Origin: an uncultured Alistipes sp.
GTDB taxonomy: Bacteria > Bacteroidota > Bacteroidia > Bacteroidales > Rikenellaceae
DNA: 58,420 nucleotides
Direction: 5' to 3'
Assembly: GCA_944320665.1 (NCBI GenBank)
Contig: CALUII010000006.1
Location: forward strand, 1-58,420
A program made the translations under genes and the position numbers. The notes beneath the pieces are model-generated. The model did not search any database. It saw only the letters and a program-made list of their open reading frames with translations, and was not told the DNA's origin. Below, in pieces: positions 1-7,663 of the stretch (its first letter is position 1; the number at the start of each line of letters is the position of its first letter).

Positions 1-89
1 TCGACCGTTTTCGAACCGTTTTCATCCTTGTCACACGCCATCATAAAGACTGCGGCGGATAACATCATAAGTACAGATTTGATTTTCAT
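1..89 (-). CDS. Lipoprotein, N-terminal fragment (cut by window edge)
   Basis: The only part visible is the first 29 codons, reading MKIKSVLMMLSAAVFMMACD and then a short Lys/Asp/Glu-rich stretch. This is a typical lipoprotein signal peptide: a basic start, a hydrophobic core and a lipobox ending at Cys19 (MMAC). After lipidation the protein would be anchored in the inner or outer membrane. A good promoter match lies just upstream at 116-147. The rest of the gene runs off the left edge, so the function cannot be named. Confidence 0.7.
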   Translation of the reverse strand, partial: MKIKSVLMMLSAAVFMMACDKDENGSKTV

Positions 90-115
90 AGGGCTGATTG
101 TTATTTTTTCGGAAA

Positions 116-147
116 CAAAATTACCGGTGTTACAGCGCCCCGGCAAT
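116..147 (-). promoter_or_regulatory. Promoter of the edge lipoprotein gene
   Basis: Read on the minus strand, TAATTTTG (116-123) fits the Bacteroidota -7 box TAnnTTTG. ATTG (144-147) lies 20 bases upstream, where the -33 TTTG box is expected. The lipoprotein start codon at 89 is about 27 bases downstream. Confidence 0.5.
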
Positions 148-474
148 ACTCACTTTTTATGATTTTTTCAGCCCGATTTTGGAACGGATTAGGTATATGT
201 TGGTAGGCAATCAGGGTTGAATGTCACGGTGTCTGGCCCTTTCATGACAAGTCATCCTCCGCACGAACGGCTGCTACGGTACGCTCGACGTTGGAGCGGG
301 GATGTAAATCACTTTGCTGTTAATGGAGCCAGGTTTGCATTTTCAATGCGATGAACGGTAACTCTCCGTATCGCACAGACAATTCTTGCTCCAACCGGTT
401 GACTGGGTGATCCTGACGGATGCTGATTATGTGGTTCAGGATGAAATGCGGACACGGTGCGGACACGGAAAACG
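148..474. other. Intergenic stretch, no gene seen
   Basis: There is no convincing coding frame here. Short open frames on both strands overlap the tRNA or its terminator and have no recognisable protein features. The only local repetition is a short direct repeat of GGACACGG near 450-468. Confidence 0.5.
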
Positions 475-510
475 AAAAACCGCGTTGGATGAAAATCCAA
501 CGCGGTTTCT
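475..510 (-). terminator. Terminator of tRNA-Leu
   Basis: A perfect 14-bp stem (477-490 with 495-508) closes a GAAA/TTTC loop. On the minus strand it lies directly after the tRNA 3' end and is followed by TTTTTCGTTTT. This is a classic Rho-independent terminator. Confidence 0.85.
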
Positions 511-597
511 GGTGCCCAGGACAAGACTCGAACTTGCACGAACTAAACGTTCACTACCCCCTCAAAGTAGCGTGTCTACCAATTTCACCACCTGGGC
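510..597 (-). tRNA. tRNA-Leu (anticodon GAG)
   Basis: On the minus strand the 88 bases fold as a class II tRNA. The acceptor stem pairs GCCCAGG with CCTGGGC, followed by discriminator A and an encoded CCA. The D-arm contains GGTGAAATTGGTAGAC. The anticodon stem CTACT/GGTAG encloses loop TTGAGGG with anticodon GAG, which reads CUC/CUU leucine codons. A long variable arm and a T-arm with TTCGAGT follow. It is a single transcription unit with promoter 627-657 and terminator 475-510. Confidence 0.95.
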
Positions 598-626
598 AAC
601 ACGCTCTGATTTTGTTTTCAGGTGTG

Positions 627-657
627 CAAATGTAGACATAATTTTCTATTTCACAAA
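627..657 (-). promoter_or_regulatory. Promoter of tRNA-Leu
   Basis: Minus strand: -33 box TTTG (654-657), a 19-base spacer, then -7 box TACATTTG (627-634). Both boxes match the Bacteroidota consensus, and the expected start of transcription is about 20 bases before the tRNA 5' end. Confidence 0.7.
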
Positions 658-689
658 ATATCCGACCGAAAAAATGTTTCATTCTGCAT

Positions 690-738
690 AAAAACAGCGG
701 CTCCGCCTCTCCCTTGGGGTCGGGAACGGGCGGAGCCG
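690..738 (-). terminator. Terminator of the S46 peptidase gene
   Basis: A 10-bp GC-rich stem (698-707 with 729-738) is followed on the minus strand by TGTTTTTAT. It lies about 80 bases past the stop codon of the S46 peptidase. A smaller palindrome at 795-810 sits directly after the stop codon. Confidence 0.6.
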
Positions 739-818
739 ATGGCTGTCGTGAGGTGGCGATACCTCCGTAATATTTCGTCGCGTCACGGAGAGGCGACGGC
801 CGTGGCCGTCGGGGACGA

Positions 819-2804
819 TTACTTGCGCAGGGTCATCTCGTCGAGCAGGTAGCCGGCGCCACCTACGCGGTCAATCACGAAGAGTACGTAGCGGATATCC
901 ACCGCGATGTTGCGGCAGATCGTCGGATCGAACTCCAGGTCGCTCATCGTCGAGCGCCACGTGCGGTCGAAATTCAGGCCGATCAGCTCACCGCGGCCGT
1001 TCAGCACGGGCGAGCCGGAGTTTCCGCCCGTCGTCTGGTTCGTGGCCAGGAAGCAGACCGGGACCGTATAGCGTCCGTCGATCCAGGTGCCCCAGCGGCC
1101 GTACTCCTTCGAGGCGTAGAGGTCGCGCAGGCGCTGCGGGATGTCGTAGTCGTAGATCGTCGGGTCGTCCTTGGCGATGATGCCGTCGAGAGTGGTCAGC
1201 GGCTTGTGGTACTCGCCGTCGGCGTATTCATACCCGGCTACCGAACCGTAAGCCACTCGCAGCGTCGAGTTGGCGTCGGGGAAGAAGGCCCGTTCGCGGT
1301 CCCACTCCTGCAGGCCGCGCAGGTAGACGGCATAGAGGTCGTTGAGGCGTGCGCTGTGGAGGTTGCGCACGACCTTCAGTCCGAGCTGGTTGCGCAACGT
1401 GTCGATATCGGTGCGTATGGCCTGTTTCAGTTCGGCGAGTTCGGCCTGCTGGGGGTCGTCGGCCGCCAGCGTGAAGAGGTGGTCGGCATAGGCATCGGGC
1501 GAACCCCACCGGGCGATGCCCTCGCGCACGGCGGACAACTGGCGCTCGCCGCGGCACAGTTCGGCGTATTCGTTGAGGGCCAGCTGCCAGAGGGCGCGTT
1601 CGGTCGGGCGGCGGGCCTCGAAGAGGGGATCCTCACGTTCGGCCGTGGGGTAAGGCATCGGCAACGTGCCGAGTGTTTCGGAGAGCACCTCGAGGTTGAA
1701 GAAGATCGGGATGATGCGTTGGTACTCCTGTTTCATGTCGGCCACGACCGTGCGGTAGGCGGGTTTGTCGGCGGCCCACGCCTCGAAGGCTTGTTCGTAG
1801 GCGCGTTTGCGTTCGGCGGTGCGCAGGCGTTCGAGGCCGAGCACCTCGCCCTGCCACTTCTTCCAGGGGTTGGCGATGATGGCGTGGCGGGCGGCATAGA
1901 AGATGCGCAGGGCCGGGTCGCTCTGCTGTGCGGCACCCATCAGGTCGAGGCGGGCCGTGCGGATGGCGATCTTCACGGGGTCGGAGCACTTCTGGATGTA
2001 GTCGACCGCATCTGCGAGGATGTACTGCTGGGTCGATCCGGGGAATCCGTAGATCATCGTGAAGTCTCCCTCTTCGATGCCCGACACGTCGATCGGGAAG
2101 TGGTGGCGCGGGCGATAGGGGACGTTGTCGGGGGCATAGGCGGCCGGTTCGTTGTCCGCGCCGGCGTAGATGCGGAAGAGCGAGAAGTCGCCCGTGTGTC
2201 GGGGCCAGATCCAGTTGTCGGTGTCGCCGCCGAACTTGCCGATCGACGAGGGGGGCGTGCCCACGAGGCGCACGTCGTCGTACTGGCGGTAGACGAAGAG
2301 GAACTGTTGGTTGCCGTAGTACATCTGTTCGATCGAGGCGCGGTATCCCTTACCTTCGGCGGTGGCCCGGGCGATGATCTCGTCGGGGGTTTCGCCGGCG
2401 GCGATGCGGTCGGTCACCTCCTCCATGCGGACGAGGAAGCGGACGAAGAGCCCTTCGGCCGGGAGCTCCTCGGCGGGCGACATGGCCCAGAAGCCATACG
2501 TGAGGTAGTCGTGGTCGACCGACGAGAGGGCCTGGATGGCGTTGTAGCCGCAATGGTGGTTGGTCAGCACGAGGCCGCGGTCGGAGATGAGCTCGCCGGT
2601 GCAGAAGCCGCCGAACGAGACGACGGCATCCTTCATCGAGGCCTTGTTGATCGAGTAGATATCCTCGGCCGAGAGTCGGAAGCCTTTGGCGCGCATCTCC
2701 TTGATGCGGGACTGGATGAGGCTCGGCAGCCACATGCCCTCGTCGGCCAGGGCGGGCAGGGCAAGCAGCGTGCAGAGCACGAGCAGCAGGGTACGTTTCA
2801 TCAT
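819..2804 (-). CDS. S46 family dipeptidyl-peptidase (DPP7/DPP11 type)
   Basis: Secreted serine exopeptidase of about 661 residues that removes dipeptides from the N-termini of peptides in the periplasm, feeding amino-acid catabolism. MMKRTLLLVLCTLLALPALA is a clear signal peptide. The catalytic His lies in LTNHHCGY (about residue 83), the Asp is probably in GGDTDNWIWP, and the nucleophilic Ser is in GGNSGSPV (about residue 598). These motifs and the length fit S46. The DPP7 (hydrophobic) versus DPP11 (Asp/Glu) preference depends on a residue near the C-terminus that I could not align safely. A longer open frame extends upstream to 2966 but would bury the signal peptide, so the start at 2804 is chosen; 2801 is equally possible. 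It lies 67 bases after maf and may share that transcript. Confidence 0.93.
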   Translation of the reverse strand: MMKRTLLLVLCTLLALPALADEGMWLPSLIQSRIKEMRAKGFRLSAEDIYSINKASMKDAVVSFGGFCTGELISDRGLVLTNHHCGYNAIQALSSVDHDYLTYGFWAMSPAEELPAEGLFVRFLVRMEEVTDRIAAGETPDEIIARATAEGKGYRASIEQMYYGNQQFLFVYRQYDDVRLVGTPPSSIGKFGGDTDNWIWPRHTGDFSLFRIYAGADNEPAAYAPDNVPYRPRHHFPIDVSGIEEGDFTMIYGFPGSTQQYILADAVDYIQKCSDPVKIAIRTARLDLMGAAQQSDPALRIFYAARHAIIANPWKKWQGEVLGLERLRTAERKRAYEQAFEAWAADKPAYRTVVADMKQEYQRIIPIFFNLEVLSETLGTLPMPYPTAEREDPLFEARRPTERALWQLALNEYAELCRGERQLSAVREGIARWGSPDAYADHLFTLAADDPQQAELAELKQAIRTDIDTLRNQLGLKVVRNLHSARLNDLYAVYLRGLQEWDRERAFFPDANSTLRVAYGSVAGYEYADGEYHKPLTTLDGIIAKDDPTIYDYDIPQRLRDLYASKEYGRWGTWIDGRYTVPVCFLATNQTTGGNSGSPVLNGRGELIGLNFDRTWRSTMSDLEFDPTICRNIAVDIRYVLFVIDRVGGAGYLLDEMTLRK

Positions 2805-2871
2805 GTGGAAGTTGGTATTACTGGTAGTTGGTTTTTGTTTGGGAAGGCACAAGGTACGAAAATTTGCCGAA

Positions 2872-3465
2872 CTATCCGAGGAAACGCTCCAGTTCGACGT
2901 AGAGTTTCTGTATGGGCAGCCCCATGACGTTGTAGAACGACCCCTCGATGCGCTCGATGGCGGCATATCCGATCCACTCCTGGATGCCGTAGGCGCCGGC
3001 CTTGTCGTAGGGGCGGAACGTGTCGAGATAGTAGTCGATCTCCTCCTGCGTGAGGGGCCGGAACCAGACGTCGGTGCGGGCGTCGAACGTGTGTGAACGC
3101 TCCTGTGTGCGGATCGTGACGCCCGAGACCACCGTGTGGCGGGCGCCCGAGAGGCGGTGCAGCATGGCGACGGCCTCGTTGCGGTCGTGGGGTTTGCCGA
3201 GAACGGCCCCGTCCGAGACGACGACCGTGTCGGCCGTGAGCAGCAGATCGTCCGGCCCGAGCACGTGGGGGTAGCACTCGCTCTTGAGGCGCGAGAGGTA
3301 GACGGGTACCTCCTCGGCCGGGAGGTTGTGCGGGTAGATCTCCTCGCAGTCGTACTTCGGGGCCAGCGTGAAGGGGAGGCCGCAGCCGGCGATCAGTTCG
3401 CGGCGGCGCGGCGACTGCGATGCCAGCAGCAGGTGGCGGTTGCGGAGTTTTTCGTGGAGCAGCAT
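2872..3465 (-). CDS. maf: Maf-family nucleoside triphosphate pyrophosphatase
   Basis: Cytoplasmic house-cleaning enzyme of 197 residues that hydrolyses non-canonical or excess nucleoside triphosphates to the monophosphate and pyrophosphate; family members of this type act on dTTP/UTP. The N-terminal LASQSPRRRELI is the phosphate-binding Maf signature. ADTVVV carries the catalytic Asp, and YDKAGAYGIQ is the conserved C-terminal motif. The start is 12 bases after the stop of the FAH-family gene, which indicates one operon. Length and motifs are complete. Confidence 0.93.
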   Translation of the reverse strand: MLLHEKLRNRHLLLASQSPRRRELIAGCGLPFTLAPKYDCEEIYPHNLPAEEVPVYLSRLKSECYPHVLGPDDLLLTADTVVVSDGAVLGKPHDRNEAVAMLHRLSGARHTVVSGVTIRTQERSHTFDARTDVWFRPLTQEEIDYYLDTFRPYDKAGAYGIQEWIGYAAIERIEGSFYNVMGLPIQKLYVELERFLG

Positions 3466-3477
3466 AGGGGTGTGGGG

Positions 3478-4107
3478 TTATCGGATGTCGAAATCGAGCA
3501 GTGTCCGTCCTTCGAGCGAGGCGCGCAGGTTGTCGCCCTCGTGCACGGGGCCGACACCGGCGGGCGTGCCCGTGAAGAGGAGGTCGCCCATGCGCAGCGT
3601 CACGAAGCGCGACACGGAGGCGATCAGCCGGTCGACGCGGTGGATCATCCGTGCCGTGTCGCCCTGCTGGCGCACCCGACCGTTGACCTCGAGCGTGAAG
3701 TGCAGCCGCTGCACGTCGCCGCCCAGTGCGGCGAGTGGCACGAACTCGGGGGCGATGGCCGCCGAGTGGTCGAAGGCCTTGGCCGCCTCCCAGGGCAGCC
3801 CCTGGGCGATGGCCGCGCGCTGCAGGTCGCGGGCCGTGAAGTCGATGCCGAGCCCCACCTCGTCGTAGTAGCGGTGGGCGAAGCGCTCGTCGATGTGTTT
3901 GCCGACGCGGTTGATGCGCACGACCAGTTCGCACTCGTAGTGCACCTCGTGCGAAAAGTCCGGGATGTAGAACGGGTCGTTGTTGCGCAGCAGCGCCGTG
4001 TCCGGTTTGAGGAACCAGATCGGGTCGCCCTCCTCGGCCAGCTGCGTGTCGTGATGCAGCTCGGCGGCGTGGTCGCGGTAGTTGCGGCCGATGCAGATGA
4101 TCTTCAT
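3478..4107 (-). CDS. Fumarylacetoacetate hydrolase family protein
   Basis: Cytoplasmic enzyme of 209 residues with the FAH fold. It begins with IICIGRNYRDHAAEL, typical of the short acylpyruvase-like branch (FAHD1/YcgM). The metal ligands are expected in YECELVVRI and the adjacent GLGIDFTARDLQ, and MGDLLFTGTPAGVGP is the conserved glycine-rich C-terminal motif. Relatives cleave acylpyruvates or decarboxylate oxaloacetate; the substrate here is not evident. It sits 21 bases after lpxB and 12 before maf, so it is co-transcribed with genes unrelated to aromatic degradation. Confidence 0.88.
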   Translation of the reverse strand: MKIICIGRNYRDHAAELHHDTQLAEEGDPIWFLKPDTALLRNNDPFYIPDFSHEVHYECELVVRINRVGKHIDERFAHRYYDEVGLGIDFTARDLQRAAIAQGLPWEAAKAFDHSAAIAPEFVPLAALGGDVQRLHFTLEVNGRVRQQGDTARMIHRVDRLIASVSRFVTLRMGDLLFTGTPAGVGPVHEGDNLRASLEGRTLLDFDIR

Positions 4108-4128
4108 GGTGGGTGGAATATCTTTTTT

Positions 4129-5277
4129 CTATCGTTTGTGCGGGGCGCCCATCGCCTCCAGCTCGGCGACCATGCGTCGTGCGAAACGTTCGCTGGCACC
4201 CGGGCCGCCGATCACGCTGCGCAGTTCGTCGAAGTCACGCAGCATGCGCTCGCGCTTCTCGCCGCCGGTGAGGATGGCCCGCAACTCGTGCTCGGCGCGC
4301 GTGATGTCGAGGTCCGACTGGATGATCTCGGCCACCGCTTCACGCCGCAGGTTGAGGTTCACGAGCGAGACCCAGGGCACCTTCAGCACGTAGGGCTGCA
4401 GTTTGACCTGGAACCAGAGCGTGCGGTAGACCACCACCTCGGGGATGCCGAGCAGCGCCGTTTCGAGCGTGGCGGTGCCGGAGGTGACGACGGCCGCCTC
4501 GGCCACGTGGAGCGTTTCGTAGGTGCGGTCGCAGACGTAGCGGATGTCGCTGCCGGCCAGACACTCGTCGTAGAGCGCGCGGTCGAGCCACGAGACCCCC
4601 GTGACGACGAACTGCCGGTCGGGAAACCGACGGGCCAGGGCCGCCATGAGCGGCAGGTTGTCGCGAATCTCGCCCTTGCGGCTTCCGGCGAGCAGGGCGA
4701 CGATCGGCCGATGGTCGAGTCCGTACGTTCGGCGGAACTCCTCGCCCGAGGGGAGCGCACTGCGGCGCGCCTCGATGGCGTCGACCAGCGGATTGCCCTC
4801 GAAGAGAGGGGTGATGCCCTTTGCCGGGAAGTACTCGCGCTCGAAGGGGAAGATGATGAAGAGGCGGTCGACGTAGCGGCGGATGCTCTTCACGCGGTAT
4901 TCGCGCCAGGCCCAGACCTTCGGGGCGATGTAGTAGAAGACGCGCAGCCCCTGTTCGTGGGCCCAGCGGGCCATCTTCATGTTGAATCCCGGGTAGTCGA
5001 TCAGGATCAGCACGTCGGGGGCGAAGGCCGCCACGTCGTTCTGACACTCGCGCATCTGGCGGCGGATCGTGCCGAGGTTGCGCACGACCTGCACGATGCC
5101 GAAGAACGACGTCTCGCGGTAGTGTTTTGCCAGGGCGTCGCGGCCGCCGGCGGCGGCCATCTTGTCGCCGCCCCAGAAGCGGAACTGCGCCTCGGGGTCG
5201 GCCTTCTTGAGTCCTTCGATCAGGTTGGCGCCGTGCAGGTCGCCCGAGGGCTCGCCGGCAATGAGGTAGTATTTCAT
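4129..5277 (-). CDS. lpxB: Lipid-A-disaccharide synthase
   Basis: Membrane-associated GT19 glycosyltransferase of 382 residues. It joins UDP-2,3-diacylglucosamine to lipid X to make the lipid A disaccharide, so the cell makes LPS. The N-terminus MKYYLIAGEPSGDLHGANL is diagnostic. Further family motifs are WAWREYRVKSIRRYVD and the sugar-nucleotide region SGTATLETALLGIPEVVVYR. It lies 30 bases after trmD. Length is normal. Confidence 0.96.
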   Translation of the reverse strand: MKYYLIAGEPSGDLHGANLIEGLKKADPEAQFRFWGGDKMAAAGGRDALAKHYRETSFFGIVQVVRNLGTIRRQMRECQNDVAAFAPDVLILIDYPGFNMKMARWAHEQGLRVFYYIAPKVWAWREYRVKSIRRYVDRLFIIFPFEREYFPAKGITPLFEGNPLVDAIEARRSALPSGEEFRRTYGLDHRPIVALLAGSRKGEIRDNLPLMAALARRFPDRQFVVTGVSWLDRALYDECLAGSDIRYVCDRTYETLHVAEAAVVTSGTATLETALLGIPEVVVYRTLWFQVKLQPYVLKVPWVSLVNLNLRREAVAEIIQSDLDITRAEHELRAILTGGEKRERMLRDFDELRSVIGGPGASERFARRMVAELEAMGAPHKR

Positions 5278-5307
5278 AGCGTAGAGGATCGGTGTGTGTG
5301 CTATGTG

Positions 5308-5994
5308 CTATTTGTTAAGGCCCTCGATCAGGTCGGGACGCAGGCGCTGCGTGCGCTCCCAGGACTGCTCCTCCTGCCACTTTTCGATTTCGGCGAAGTT
5401 GCCCGAAAGCAGTACGTCGGGTACACGCCAGCCGCGGAACTCGGCCGGACGCGTATAGACGGGCGGGGCCAGCAGGTTGTCCTGGAAGCAGTCCGTGAGG
5501 GCCGAAGCCTCGTCGCCGATCGCTCCGGGGATGAGCCGCACGACCGAGTCGGCGATGATGCAGGCCGCCAGCTCGCCGCCCGTGAGGACGTAGTCGCCGA
5601 TCGAGATCTCGCGCGTGACGAGGTGCTCGCGGATGCGGTGGTCGATCCCCTTGTAGTGTCCGCAGAGGATGATCAGGTTGCCCAGCATCGAGAGGCGGTT
5701 GGCCTCGTGCTGGTCGTAGCGTATGCCGTCGGGCGAGGTGTAGATCACCTCGTCGTAGGGGCGCTCGGACTGCAGCTTTTCGACCAGTTCGAAGACCGGT
5801 TCGGGCTTCATCACCATGCCTGCTTCGCCACCGAAGGGGTAGTCGTCCGTCGTCTTGCGGCGGTCGTGGGCATAGTCGTGGAGGTTGTGGACCACGATTT
5901 CGACAAGCCCTTTGGCCTGGGCACGCTTGAGGATCGACTCGTTGAGCGGCGAGGCGAGCAGTTCGGGTACGGAGGAGATGATGTCTATGCGCAT
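5308..5994 (-). CDS. trmD: tRNA (guanine-N1)-methyltransferase (position 37)
   Basis: Trefoil-knot SPOUT enzyme of 228 residues. It methylates N1 of G37 next to the anticodon of tRNAs reading CNN codons and so prevents +1 frameshifting. Visible motifs are [17 protein letters not shown], the knot region [15 protein letters not shown], and [14 protein letters not shown] with the AdoMet pocket. It lies 15 bases after the FkbM methyltransferase gene rather than with rpsP/rimM/rplS as in many bacteria. Confidence 0.96.
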   Translation of the reverse strand: MRIDIISSVPELLASPLNESILKRAQAKGLVEIVVHNLHDYAHDRRKTTDDYPFGGEAGMVMKPEPVFELVEKLQSERPYDEVIYTSPDGIRYDQHEANRLSMLGNLIILCGHYKGIDHRIREHLVTREISIGDYVLTGGELAACIIADSVVRLIPGAIGDEASALTDCFQDNLLAPPVYTRPAEFRGWRVPDVLLSGNFAEIEKWQEEQSWERTQRLRPDLIEGLNK

Positions 5995-6009
5995 GGCGGT
6001 TTTGGGAGG

Positions 6010-6792
6010 TTAGTCTTTGGGGTTCAGTGGAGTCTCGGGGCGGAAGATGATGTCCTTCGTGCTCCGGGGCGTGAGGGGCGTTTCGCACCCTTCGGCGTCG
6101 AGCGTGTAGCCGCGGTAGCCCAGTTCGGTGAAGAGGCGGATGATCTGCGGACGGTTCCCGCCGCCGGTCTCGATGAGCACCGTGGGGCGGTGGCGGGCGA
6201 TGAGCGCACGCATCTCCTCCATGACGACGGTTTCGTATCCCTCGATGTCGCACTTGATGAAGTCGATGCGGGGCATCGACCCGAAGAGGTCGCTGCCGCG
6301 GCGCATCTGGGCCGTGAACTCGACGTCGGCCGCCTCCTGGCTTTCGTTGACGAAGTTCTGGCCCGTGCCGAAATAGCCGCACGTGCGGGCCGAGTCGTTG
6401 CCCATGCGGATCGTTCGGTTCTCGGTGCCGAGGGCATAGGGCAGCACCTCGACGTTGCGGCATCCGCACAGGTTGCGGCACAGGACGTGGAGGATCGGCG
6501 GCACGGGCTCGACGGCATAGACGCGTCCCGAGGGGCCGGTGATTTCGGCCAGCGGGCGGGCGTAGTAGCCGAGGTTGGCGCCGATGTCGAGGCAGATGTC
6601 GCCCTCGTGGACGAGTTGCGGCAGATGGTAGACATACTCCGTGGCGGGGTTTCGGCGCCCCAGCCCGAGGCGGTAGGCGACGAAGTAGAGGCGGCTCACC
6701 GTGCGCAGGTAGCCTTCGAGCGGCAGCGTGCGGTAGAGGATGCGGTGGATCAGTGCGTTCACGGTCGGATGGGTTTCGCCCCTGCGGGGCAT
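6010..6792 (-). CDS. FkbM-family SAM-dependent methyltransferase
   Basis: Class I AdoMet methyltransferase of 260 residues. Motif I is CLDIGANLGYYARPLAE, followed by VYAVEPVPPI, and IDFIKCDIEGYE is the FkbM signature. FkbM enzymes usually O-methylate sugars, glycolipids or secondary metabolites; the substrate here is unknown, although the lpxB neighbour makes a glycolipid target conceivable. The frame is open far upstream, but the ATG at 6792 overlaps the stop of the MBL gene (TGATG), so translational coupling supports this start. Confidence 0.85.
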   Translation of the reverse strand: MPRRGETHPTVNALIHRILYRTLPLEGYLRTVSRLYFVAYRLGLGRRNPATEYVYHLPQLVHEGDICLDIGANLGYYARPLAEITGPSGRVYAVEPVPPILHVLCRNLCGCRNVEVLPYALGTENRTIRMGNDSARTCGYFGTGQNFVNESQEAADVEFTAQMRRGSDLFGSMPRIDFIKCDIEGYETVVMEEMRALIARHRPTVLIETGGGNRPQIIRLFTELGYRGYTLDAEGCETPLTPRSTKDIIFRPETPLNPKD

Positions 6793-7463
6793 CAGTTGCG
6801 GTAGTTGACCTCGTCGTTGAGCACCTCGACGATGAAGGGGTTGTAGAGCAGTTCGTGGCCGATGGTCGACTCGGGGCCGTGGCCCGGATAGATGCGCACC
6901 TCGTCGCCCAGCGGCACGATGCGGTCGAGGATCGAACGCATGATCCACGAGTAGTCGCCGCCCGGCAGGTCCGTGCGTCCGATCGACTCGCGGAAGAGGG
7001 TGTCGCCCGTGAAGAGCACCTTCGACTCCGGTTCGTAGAAGGAGACGTGTCCGGGCGTATGGCCCGGTGTGGGGATCACGCGCAGGGTGGTGCGGCCGAA
7101 GCGGATCTGGTCGCGCCCCTCGAGGTCGAGGTCGATCTGTTCGGGCATGGGGCCCACCTTCACGCCGTAGAGCGTGCCGCTTACGCGGGCGTTGTCGATC
7201 AGGAAGCGGTCCTTCGACGAGAGGGCAAAGGGCACGCCGTAGGTCGTGCGCACCCATTCGACCCCCATCACGTGGTCGAAGTGTCCGTGGGTATTGGCTG
7301 CGAGGACGGGCTTCAGTCCGTGCTCGTCGATGAAGTTGCGGAGGGCGCTGTTCTCGCGGTCGGAGTTGTTGCCGGCGTCGATGACGGCGCACTCGAGCGA
7401 GTCGTCCCAGAGGATGTAGGTATTCTCCTGTATGGGGTTGAACGTCAGACAAGCGATCTTCAT
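6792..7463 (-). CDS. MBL-fold metallo-hydrolase (glyoxalase II-like)
   Basis: Cytoplasmic metallo-beta-lactamase-fold hydrolase of 223 residues. The metal site is NTHGHFDH (residues 57-64) with further ligands in PTPGHTPGHVSFY, TGDTLFRESIGR and YPGHGPES. It resembles YcbL-type glyoxalase II-like proteins; a thioester such as S-lactoylglutathione or a related thiol ester is the likely substrate class. It is the first gene of the operon that continues through fkbM, trmD, lpxB, FAH and maf, with a -7 box at 7506-7513. Confidence 0.9.
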   Translation of the reverse strand: MKIACLTFNPIQENTYILWDDSLECAVIDAGNNSDRENSALRNFIDEHGLKPVLAANTHGHFDHVMGVEWVRTTYGVPFALSSKDRFLIDNARVSGTLYGVKVGPMPEQIDLDLEGRDQIRFGRTTLRVIPTPGHTPGHVSFYEPESKVLFTGDTLFRESIGRTDLPGGDYSWIMRSILDRIVPLGDEVRIYPGHGPESTIGHELLYNPFIVEVLNDEVNYRN

Positions 7464-7505
7464 GGTTTCGTGGTTTTGAGCGGTGAAACAGGGTGATTAT
7501 CCATG

Positions 7506-7513
7506 CAAAGATA
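7506..7513 (-). promoter_or_regulatory. -7 box of the MBL-fkbM-trmD-lpxB operon
   Basis: Minus strand TATCTTTG matches TAnnTTTG, 42 bases before the MBL start codon. A TTTG at 7526-7529 is too close (12 bases) to be a standard -33 box. Confidence 0.5.
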
Positions 7514-7631
7514 GTGCTTTTGCCGCAAATTCGCACCATCTTCGGGCGCGGTGTGGCGGGGTGAGGCGTGGGGCGGCGGGCGAATCGCCGTGCGGAGGGG
7601 CGACGGCACGGGCAAATCCGAGAATTTTTCG

Positions 7632-7639
7632 TACCTTTG
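7632..7639 (+). promoter_or_regulatory. -7 box of rlmD
   Basis: TACCTTTG matches the Bacteroidota -7 consensus, 24 bases before the rlmD ATG at 7664. No clear -33 box is seen. Confidence 0.5.
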
Positions 7640-7663
7640 CCGCCCGAAGACTGAGAGACTCTT

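Noticed and set aside
309-691. Short open frames around the tRNA-Leu
   Set aside because: They run through the tRNA and its terminator hairpin and have no signal peptide, membrane segment or family motif.
795-810. GACGGCCGTGGCCGTC palindrome as an operator
   Set aside because: It lies just after the S46 peptidase stop codon and has no following T-run; it is more likely part of the 3' end structure or chance in GC-rich DNA.
3136-6804. Very long plus-strand open frame (over 1,200 codons) opposite maf, FAH, lpxB and trmD
   Set aside because: It is a shadow of GC-rich codons on the minus strand. Its product is a low-complexity Arg/Ala/Val/Asp protein with no domains, while the minus strand carries five well-known enzymes.
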